Assembly: GCA_025774245.1 (NCBI GenBank)
Contig: JALGWI010000021.1
Location: 1-64,000, forward strand
Direction of reading: 5' to 3'
From: a bacterium
GTDB lineage: Bacteria > Joyebacterota > Joyebacteria > Joyebacterales > Joyebacteraceae
DNA length: 64,000 bases
Part shown: positions 58,501-64,000 of the stretch, piece by piece
Layout of the letters: every line of letters starts with the position of its first letter
Numbering within the stretch: the first letter of the stretch is position 1
The notes under the pieces: model-generated
The model's input: only the letters and a program-made list of their open reading frames with translations
Databases searched by the model: none
Told to the model about the DNA's origin: nothing
Made by a program: the position numbers and the translations under genes

Positions 58501-59178
58501 GAACGAGCCCGTCGAGTAGCGGTCGATCGCGCGCCGCGTCGCCTCGGCGTCCCCGCCGATGAAGTCGATCTCGATCTCGACGCTCGTCGCGAACTCGAGC
58601 TCGCCGGTGGCGGGGTTGTACCGCACCGGGTTCACTTCGAGCTGGACGTACCGGTGTCCCCGAAGCGTCCGAACCTCGCCGAGTCTCGCGACGTCGGTCG
58701 GCTCGAACGCGTTCCTCGAGTAGAAATCGCTCGACATGACGAAGTCCGCACTCTCCAGCGCGCCCGGCACCTTCTCCACCGGATGCTGGACGGGAACGAG
58801 AGGATGCGCGAGCCCGAGCGACGCGAGCGAGGCGCTCCGGAACTCGGCCGAGACGACACGCAGGACGGGATCGGCCCCGCGAGGAATCTCGATCAGCTCA
58901 CGCACCGTCGGCGTGAGCGCCTCTCCCACCGTCGTGGAGTAGCCGTACGACGGGAGCGTGAGCCTGACGAACTCGCCGCCCCTGGTCGAGACGTCCTCGG
59001 CGAACGCCCCCGGCACCCCGATCCTCAGGCCGACGCCCGTGAGGCTCGACGAGACGACCGAGACACTCACGTCGCGTGGTGCGCGGCTCTCGAACGGTAT
59101 CCACTGCTCGGAAGCGGCGGCCGAGCCAAACGCAAGCGCCAGCACCGCGAGAGCCAGGATCATCGTGCGGACCTTCAT
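55573..59178 (-). CDS. secreted gingipain-like cysteine peptidase (family C25) with Por-type C-terminal domain
   Basis: 1201 residues, AAGGGGGT before the ATG. Signal peptide about 1-22. A C25 propeptide region (to about 235) precedes the catalytic domain, with VTHDDFYDEILPLAAWKDQKG, catalytic H452 (GIYSGHGS) and catalytic C486 (HSYSCLTGQF), 34 residues apart as in gingipains. CARDB/Ig-like repeats (about 690-930) and a MAM-like jellyroll (about 935-1090) follow. The C-terminus (NRPNPFNPVTTIGYALPE..., SGVYLCRMTAGAY...MVLLK) is a FlgD-like sorting domain used by type IX secretion. Likely an extracellular protease or, as in PorU-like relatives, a processing enzyme. Promoter at 59250-59278. Confidence 0.92.
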   Translation of the reverse strand: MKVRTMILALAVLALAFGSAAASEQWIPFESRAPRDVSVSVVSSSLTGVGLRIGVPGAFAEDVSTRGGEFVRLTLPSYGYSTTVGEALTPTVRELIEIPRGADPVLRVVSAEFRSASLASLGLAHPLVPVQHPVEKVPGALESADFVMSSDFYSRNAFEPTDVARLGEVRTLRGHRYVQLEVNPVRYNPATGELEFATSVEIEIDFIGGDAEATRRAIDRYSTGSFDRLAHDLFVNHDAFLSRYDIPLPIIYLIVTHDDFYDEILPLAAWKDQKGHETVIVKTSEIPGGSTKENIKAYIQDAYDNWPAPPTFVLLVGDTGYVPYWVGTQSSSPTTDLYYVTMDGAADWDPDIWIGRFSCTTGAQVTNLVNKTVDYERYDLTSGTDWIKKAVFMASQDNYTVSEGTHNYVIRQWLDPAGYYSQKLYSATYNATTQQVRDAFNDGRSLGIYSGHGSITSWGDGPPFSASDVNGLTNYDKLPLIHSYSCLTGQFSTACFGETWINATDKGALVFWGSSVTSYWDQDDILEKAAFEAAFVEGYTWACGISHRALYHLYQYYGGGGSTHRYFEMYNILGDPGVEIWTDVPATLDASYPGQIPAGSSSFSLSVTSGGSPVETALVCLVKADEGIYGTAYTNAMGQATVALDPAPVVPGELDVTITRRDHYPHEGSTTVSLANEPYCLYHSHEIDDDDSGDSTGNGNGQVEAGEEIELLVTLENVGLDVGYGISATIATADPFVTLIDGYEEYGDITASGGTAQCLEDYDFAVDGACPDGHVLQFTLTATDGNGIWESACNILVHAPVLAVDGMVVEDFPGGNGNGCAEAGETVTLSVALENTGSAVAAGVTGELTTTDPHAVVTQGSAGAPFINAGASGTLSPGYEVTILPTAPSYHVVEFDLAIGTAAGYDGIETIRLTIAGPLDEDFETGGTDWTHYNVTGGFVDEWHVETYRSHSTSHSWKFGGFGPSGYSDSADGALETPPLCIGTDGEMTFWHWLSSEEESASSAWDCAFVEISTDVGESWSVLVPEGGYSHVKNDNAANPVPEGTPCWSGSFNWRQETFDLSAYEGESAVVRFRFASDALETEEGWYVDDVSVTSTSTGVAEGDVTVTPTEFALLQNRPNPFNPVTTIGYALPEQAHVTIKVYNVAGALVKTLRDERQEAGSRSVVWDGTNDGGRKVASGVYLCRMTAGAYTDSRVMVLLK

Positions 59179-59249
59179 CTGTACCCCCTTGTGGGACCTC
59201 GGCCACCCGGGCGGCCGCTTCTCACTTCGTTCTCAGGACAATCCTTCTG

Positions 59250-59278
59250 ATATTACCACATAACTGAGCGTCTGTCAA
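59250..59278 (-). promoter_or_regulatory. promoter of the C25 peptidase gene
   Basis: Minus strand TTGACA (59273-59278), 17-base spacer, TAATAT (59250-59255), about 70 bases before the start codon. Confidence 0.65.
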
Positions 59279-59456
59279 TGAGTTGCGGCGCCCCCGAATT
59301 CGCAGGCCCGCGGGAAACGGCGGCGACCGTTCCGAATCTAAACGGGCAAGCAGCGAAGCGCAATGGCGGGGCGACGCGCGGGAGCGTCGGTGAGCGCGGG
59401 CTGACCGGCGCCCGGAGAGGCGTCGACCCCGCCAATAACGAGCAAGGGAGACACGG

Positions 59457-59822
59457 ATGCCCAGGCCCGTCCATTTCGAGGTCCCGGCGGACGACCCGGA
59501 GCGCGCGGTGAGGTTCTACGAGAGCGTCTTCGGCTGGAAGATTCAGAAGTGGGAAGGACCCGTCGACTACTGGCTCGTCGTTACCGGCGAGGCGCCCGAG
59601 CCCGGAATCGACGGCGGCATCGCCAGGCGGGAGACCGGGATGGAGGTCAGGAACACCGTCGGCGTTTCCTCGGTCGACGAGTACGTCGGGAAGATCGAAG
59701 CCGGGGGCGGCGAGATCACCGCCCCGAAGATGGCCGTCCCGGGAGTGGGCTGGCTCGCCTACTTCAAGGACACCGAGGGCAACGTCTTCGGAATCATGGA
59801 GAACGATCCGTCCGCGAAGTAG
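59457..59822 (+). CDS. VOC-family (glyoxalase-like) protein
   Basis: 121 residues; AAGGGAG upstream. A single VOC module with two beta-alpha-beta-beta-beta halves: RPVHFEVPADDPERAVRFYESVFGW at the start and VGWLAYFKDTEGNVFGIMEND at the end. The metal ligands H5 and a C-terminal Glu are plausibly present. Such small proteins act as glyoxalases, dioxygenase-like enzymes or antibiotic-binding proteins; the substrate is unknown. The gene is isolated, convergent with the B12-radical SAM gene and 48 bases from its stop. Confidence 0.85.
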   Translation: MPRPVHFEVPADDPERAVRFYESVFGWKIQKWEGPVDYWLVVTGEAPEPGIDGGIARRETGMEVRNTVGVSSVDEYVGKIEAGGGEITAPKMAVPGVGWLAYFKDTEGNVFGIMENDPSAK

Positions 59823-59869
59823 ACAGCGCGCCAGTGTCCCCCCCGCTGCCGTCTACGCCCCGCCATCGT

Positions 59870-61555
59870 CTACTTCTCGCGAGTGGATCCGCCAGCGTCG
59901 TCGCGGTCGGTTATCAGGCTCCTCGCTTCTCTGTAAGAGGCGAGGAGCTTCTCTTTGGGGACTCCGGCCTCGACGATCTCCCAGGGAAAGACCTCGTCCG
60001 GAGCGCGCTCCAGTCCCGCGACGGCGACGGCGTCGACGCCGCTCCGCTTCAGCGACGCCTTCCACGGCAGGCCTTCGAGCGCAAAGCGGGCGATCGCCGG
60101 GGCGATGTCCCTCCCGCCGCGTGAGAGAACGGCCTCCCGCCAGGCCTCCCGCGGCCCGGCGCTCGTGAAGCCCGTGCCCGAACCGCCCGCGATGCCTCGC
60201 CGGAGCGCGGCGAGCTTCGCGCGCAGGACCTTCTCCTCCTCCATCGCGACCCACTGGAACGGCGTCCGCGCCTTCGGGACGAAGCCTGCGACGCTCGCCG
60301 AGAGCCGCGCGCCCGCGCGGCCTGCGACGAAGGCGGAGCGCACCTCGCGGACGAGACCGGGGATGGCCTCGACGTCGTCGGCCCGCTCGCCCGGCAGGCC
60401 GACCATGAAGTAGAGCTTGAGCCTCTCGAGCCCGGCGCCGCGGAGCGCGCGCGCGGCCTCCACGATCGCGCCGTCCGCGGTGGGCTTGCCGATGATCTTC
60501 CTCAGGGGCTCGGTGCCGGTCTCGGGCGCGATCGTGACGCTCCGGACGCCGCTTGCGACGAGGAGCCTCGCCAGCTCCGAATCGACGTTCTCGGCGCGCA
60601 TCGAGGCGATCGTGACCTCGGCACCGAGACGGGCGAGCGAGTCGAGCAGTTCACGAACATCAGGATGATCTCCGAGCGCCGCCGTCACGAGACCGACCTT
60701 CTTCGTGTGGGGGAGCGCCTCACGAACCGCGTCGAGGATCTCCTCGACGGGCCGGGCGCACAGGGGGCGGTAGACGTGCCCCGCGGCGCAGAAGCGGCAG
60801 CCGCGCCCGCAGCCGCGGTACACCTCGATCAGAAACGCGCGCCCGAAGTGGGTGTCTTCTGAGAGGACGAGGCTCTGTGGCGCGCCGCTGCCAGAGGGGG
60901 CCTGCGCCGGCACGACCGGGAGCGGGGCATCGTCCTCGGAGGCGAAGCCCGCGATCCGCCCGTCGGGCCGGCGGTCGACCCGGTAGAGCGAGGGCACGTA
61001 GACGCCGGGAAGCCGCGCCAGACTCCCCAGTGTCTCCTCCTTCTCCTTCCTCCCCCCTCGCGCGAGCTCGTCGACGAACGGAGGCACGAGACCCTCGGCC
61101 GCCCCCACGAGAACCGCGTCGACGAACGCGGCGACGGGTTCGGGATTCAGGATGGAGCAGATGCCGCCCAGCACGACGAGCGGATCGTCGACCGACCGGT
61201 CGGCCGACGCGACCGGGATCCCCCCGGCGGCGAGAAGCGCCGGGACCACCAGGAAGTCGCCCTCGAACGAGACAGAGAACGCGACGACGTCGAATGCGGA
61301 GAGCGGTGTTCCCGACTCGAGGCTCCTCCCCCGGCGGGCGTCGGTCGGATCCCAGAACGCGCGCTCGCAGCGCACGCCGGGGATGCCCCGAAACGCCGCG
61401 AGGGCGGCCTGGAATCCCAGGTTGCTCATGCCCAGTGGGTATGTGGCTGGATAGCAGAGGACGACCGAGAGGCGTTCGGGCCCGGTCCCAAGGGAATCGG
61501 GCGAGCCCCTGAGCCACGTCTCGTTCGGGAGCGGAGACGTCTCGCGGTGGCTCAT
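59870..61555 (-). CDS. B12-binding radical SAM protein
   Basis: 561 residues. The N-terminal part (CYPATYPLGMSNLGFQAA..., FSVSFEGDFLVV, VLGGICSILNPEPVAAF) resembles a cobalamin-binding Rossmann domain without the classical DxHxxG. The radical SAM core has C-x3-C-x2-C in IEVYRGCGRGCRFCAAGHVYRP (quoted in part). The SAM-binding GE region and TIAPETGTEPLRKIIGKP follow. The arrangement is that of TIGR03960-like proteins, whose reaction is not known to me. It follows a TPR gene by about 20 bases, perhaps as one operon. Confidence 0.85.
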   Translation of the reverse strand: MSHRETSPLPNETWLRGSPDSLGTGPERLSVVLCYPATYPLGMSNLGFQAALAAFRGIPGVRCERAFWDPTDARRGRSLESGTPLSAFDVVAFSVSFEGDFLVVPALLAAGGIPVASADRSVDDPLVVLGGICSILNPEPVAAFVDAVLVGAAEGLVPPFVDELARGGRKEKEETLGSLARLPGVYVPSLYRVDRRPDGRIAGFASEDDAPLPVVPAQAPSGSGAPQSLVLSEDTHFGRAFLIEVYRGCGRGCRFCAAGHVYRPLCARPVEEILDAVREALPHTKKVGLVTAALGDHPDVRELLDSLARLGAEVTIASMRAENVDSELARLLVASGVRSVTIAPETGTEPLRKIIGKPTADGAIVEAARALRGAGLERLKLYFMVGLPGERADDVEAIPGLVREVRSAFVAGRAGARLSASVAGFVPKARTPFQWVAMEEEKVLRAKLAALRRGIAGGSGTGFTSAGPREAWREAVLSRGGRDIAPAIARFALEGLPWKASLKRSGVDAVAVAGLERAPDEVFPWEIVEAGVPKEKLLASYREARSLITDRDDAGGSTREK

Positions 61556-61574
61556 GTCTCTCTCTGTTCCCGGA

Positions 61575-63236
61575 TCACATCCGCATCTTTCGGAGCTCCC
61601 GGTGGCTCGGGGTCCAGTCCGAGAGCTGCGCGCGGGCGATCGGGTTCCTGTGATCGAGTTCGAGGACGTCGCGGAACTGGCTGTCCGCCTCCTCGCTTCG
61701 ATCGACCCTCCTGTACGTCAGGCCGAGCGTCAGCCTCGCCTCCACGTAGTTCGCGTTGATGGCGACGGCCTTCTCGAGCTCCGCGATCGCCTCGCTGTGT
61801 CGTTCGTTCGCGATGTAGCGGTCCGCCAGCTCGCGGTGGAGATCGGCGTAGCCGGGCCGCAACGAGAGCGCCTTCTCGAGATGTTCGATGGCGCCCTCCT
61901 CCTTGTCGAGGAGCGCCTTCACCCTGCCGAGGCAGGCGTGCGCCTCGGCGTACTCCTGGTTGATCTCGAGCGCCCGTTCGAGCTCCCGCTCCGCATCCTC
62001 GAACCTCGAGCGCGCCATGAAAGCCACGCCGAGCCCGCAGTGGAGATCGGCGTAGTCGGGGTTCTCGGAGATCGCGACGGTGTAACGCTCGATGGCCGCG
62101 TCGTAGTCGCCGCTCTCGAGCAGAATGTCGGCCGACTCGCCGGGCATGTCGGTCCTGAACCTCGGGTCGTCGAAGGCGACCTTGAACGCCTCGGTCGCTT
62201 CCTCCATCTTCCTCGAAGACAGGCTCGTCATCCCAAGGTAGTAGTGCGCCAGCGAGTACTTCGGGCACTCCTTCGTCACCTGGAGGAGTTCGGCGCGCGA
62301 CTCGTCGAACATGCCCCGCTTGAAGAAGGCGATCCCGAGATAGCACCTGAGATCCCAGTAGTCGGGTCGGAGATCGACGGCCCGCTTGAGGCTCTCGCAC
62401 GCGTCGCGGTACTTGGCGAGCTTGAGCGCGTAGACCCCGCGATAGAACAGCGCGTCGACGTAGTTCGGGTTCGTGTCGAGCGCCTTGTCGAGCTCCGCGA
62501 TCGCCTCGTCGAACCGCCCGACCTCACCCTCCATGATCGCGAGACGGCAGCGGAGATCCGGATACTGAGGGCGGAGCGCGACCGCATCCCGGAGCTGGTT
62601 GATCGCCTTCTCGGACTCGCCCACGTTGTGCGCGGTGACCGCCTCGTTCACGAGGGTACGGAAGTCCTCCTTGGTGGACATCGCGTCTTTCAGCTCGTCG
62701 TACGGGGGCCTCAGGAAACGCTCGGAGACCTCCGCGAGCCGCGGCGGCTCAGGGATCGGCACGGCCAGCCCGAACCGAGTCGCCTTCTCGAAGGCCTTCA
62801 TCGCCTCGTCGCGCCTCCCGATCTCCGAGAGCGCGATGGCCAGATAGCAGTAGGCCTCCATGTACTCAGGGTTGATCTCGATCGCCTTCTCGAGCGACCC
62901 GATCGCCTGCTCGTGCTGCCCGCGCTTCTCGGAGATCACGCCGAGGTGGTAGTGCAGGTCGGGGTATCTGGCGTTCTCCTCCACCGCCTTCTTGAACTGC
63001 TCCTCCGCCCGCTCCAGATCACCCGTCTTGTAGAAGGAGAACCCGAGATGCGCGTGTGTCTCGGCCGCGTAGAACATGCCGAGCTGGTAGTAGGGATCGG
63101 ACTTGTTGGTGTTCGACGCGATCGCGGTCTCGAACTCCACGACTGCCTTGTCGTACTCGCCGCGGTTGTAGTACTCGATTCCCTTGTTGTAGTGATCGCT
63201 GTCGCCAAGTCCGAAGAGCTTCGTAAAGAGGGACAC
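61575..63236 (-). CDS. large TPR protein next to ftsZ
   Basis: 553 residues from the GTG at 63236, with AAGGAGGT four bases upstream; a GTG at 63242 lies inside that ribosome binding site and is rejected. It is made up of about a dozen consecutive TPR units (G-x-x-Y-Y-x-R-G-E-Y-D-K-A-V-x-x-F-x-x-A-I and similar), starting about residue 16. No signal peptide or clear membrane helix. It lies 44 bases after ftsZ, so it may be co-transcribed with the division gene. Partner unknown. Confidence 0.85.
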   Translation of the reverse strand: MSLFTKLFGLGDSDHYNKGIEYYNRGEYDKAVVEFETAIASNTNKSDPYYQLGMFYAAETHAHLGFSFYKTGDLERAEEQFKKAVEENARYPDLHYHLGVISEKRGQHEQAIGSLEKAIEINPEYMEAYCYLAIALSEIGRRDEAMKAFEKATRFGLAVPIPEPPRLAEVSERFLRPPYDELKDAMSTKEDFRTLVNEAVTAHNVGESEKAINQLRDAVALRPQYPDLRCRLAIMEGEVGRFDEAIAELDKALDTNPNYVDALFYRGVYALKLAKYRDACESLKRAVDLRPDYWDLRCYLGIAFFKRGMFDESRAELLQVTKECPKYSLAHYYLGMTSLSSRKMEEATEAFKVAFDDPRFRTDMPGESADILLESGDYDAAIERYTVAISENPDYADLHCGLGVAFMARSRFEDAERELERALEINQEYAEAHACLGRVKALLDKEEGAIEHLEKALSLRPGYADLHRELADRYIANERHSEAIAELEKAVAINANYVEARLTLGLTYRRVDRSEEADSQFRDVLELDHRNPIARAQLSDWTPSHRELRKMRM

Positions 63237-63280
63237 TAGCACCTCCTTCCATTCGGCGCCTGAAGCGCGGGTCCCTGCCG

Positions 63281-64000
63281 CTAGTCCATCTGCCTTCGCA
63301 GGAACGCCGGGATCTCGAGCTCACGGCGCGACTTCTTCTTGGCGCCCTTGGCAACCACCGCGCTGCGCCGCGCGCCTTCGGCCTGGTGCTGAATAGGCGC
63401 GGGCTCGCGGTGTGCGAGTTCGCGGTGTACGAGCGCGGGCTGGCGACGCCTCAGCGCGGGCTGCGCCTGCCTGTCGTGCTCTGAGACGTTCCGACGCGGC
63501 GTCACCTTCACGGGCTCGACCGCAGTATCGGTCTTCGGCTCGACCACCTCCAGCACCTCGGGGCGTACCTCAGGCTGCTCCTCGGTCCGCAGCTCGGTCC
63601 GCAGCTCCGGCCGAAGCTTCTTCTTCTGGCCGTTGATGCCGGTGGCGATCACGGTGATCGTGATCCCGTCCTTCAGGCTGTCGTCGATCACCGCCCCAAA
63701 GATCATGTTCGACTCGGCCCCGATCGCCTCGTTGACGATCATCGCGGCCTCGTTGATCTCGTGCAGCGTGAGATCCGCGCCGCCCGTGACGTTGACGAGC
63801 ACGCCCTCGGCTCCGGAGATGCTCGTGTCCTCGAGGAGGGGGCTCTGAATCGCCTGCTGCGCCGCCTCGACGGCCCGGTTCTTCCCGGTCGAGACACCCG
63901 TCCCCATGACGGCGTCGCCCATCTCCGTCATCACGGACTTGACGTCGGCGAAGTCGAGGTTGACGAGCCCGGGGATCGTAATGAGATCGGACACGCCGCG
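63281..64000 (-). CDS. ftsZ: cell division protein FtsZ, C-terminal part (cut by window edge)
   Basis: 239 residues up to the right edge; the N-terminal GTPase signature lies outside. [21 protein letters not shown] and [17 protein letters not shown] are diagnostic of FtsZ. The GTPase core ends near [22 protein letters not shown] disordered Pro/Glu/Arg linker follows, and the protein ends with [10 protein letters not shown], the conserved tail that binds FtsA/ZipA-type partners. The linker contains short repeats such as [12 protein letters not shown]. FtsZ forms the division ring at midcell. Confidence 0.95.
   Translation of the reverse strand, partial: RGVSDLITIPGLVNLDFADVKSVMTEMGDAVMGTGVSTGKNRAVEAAQQAIQSPLLEDTSISGAEGVLVNVTGGADLTLHEINEAAMIVNEAIGAESNMIFGAVIDDSLKDGITITVIATGINGQKKKLRPELRTELRTEEQPEVRPEVLEVVEPKTDTAVEPVKVTPRRNVSEHDRQAQPALRRRQPALVHRELAHREPAPIQHQAEGARRSAVVAKGAKKKSRRELEIPAFLRRQMD

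Overview
The window looks like a chromosomal segment of a high-GC, Gram-negative bacterium that secretes many proteins. The phylum is inferred, not proven. A gingipain-like C25 peptidase and a GH57 glycosidase both end in FlgD-like/Por-type C-terminal domains, and a CIRCE-controlled groESL is present. Together with DUF3078, Wzi-like and TPR proteins this points to the Fibrobacteres-Chlorobi-Bacteroidetes neighbourhood or a candidate phylum such as Eisenbacteria, Krumholzibacteria or Latescibacteria. I see no phage, transposon, CRISPR array, rRNA or tRNA.

Layout. 1-5.3 kb (minus): ADP-ribosylglycohydrolase (cut by the window edge) coupled to a CCA-adding enzyme, a membrane-anchored TPR protein and a large lipoprotein. 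5.4-8.1 kb (plus): two exported proteins sharing an unusual 14-residue C-terminal tail (V-E-x-x-[ST]-W-G-x-I-K-x-L-[FY]-R). 8.1-15.2 kb (minus): MoCo-sulfurase-like PLP enzyme, radical SAM/twitch protein, secreted GH57 protein, and a PAS-GGDEF protein with a degenerate active site. 15.6-16.2 kb (plus): a third protein with the same tail. 16.3-21.5 kb (minus): groESL under CIRCE control, then two tandem DUF1254/DUF1214 proteins. 21.5-24.0 kb (minus): coaX interrupted by an in-frame amber codon, and a satD-DUF3307 pair with four copies of an 18-bp palindrome around its promoter and start codon. 24.0-36.6 kb (minus): a long co-oriented run birA, nadC, uvrB, rodZ-like, DUF4139, uppP, ubiA-like, wzi-like, TPR, response regulator, histidine kinase. 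36.7-39.7 kb (plus): mscL with an extra zinc ribbon, a DUF3078 protein, and a LysM-M23 peptidase. 39.8-42.6 kb (minus): HD protein and recG. 42.8 kb (plus): rpmB. 43.2-44.0 kb (minus): RsbW-like kinase and STAS antagonist. 44.6-55.4 kb (plus): two giant paralogous hybrid sensor proteins; the second has lost its phospho-acceptor His, its receiver Asp and its G2 box and has gained a coiled coil of about 370 residues. 55.6-64 kb: C25 peptidase (minus), VOC protein (plus), B12-radical SAM protein, TPR protein and the C-terminal part of ftsZ (all minus).

How it works together. The region mixes housekeeping genes (tRNA maturation, NAD, biotin, CoA, DNA repair, cell division, chaperonin) with an envelope and secretion programme (UppP, RodZ-like, Wzi-like, LysM-M23, exported proteins with two kinds of C-terminal signal) and heavy signalling (kinases, STAS/RsbW, PAS proteins). 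Eleven promoter-like sites with exactly 17-bp spacers can be read by eye. Many gene pairs overlap by 4 bp, which suggests translational coupling. All functional calls rest on motif recognition; no database search was run.
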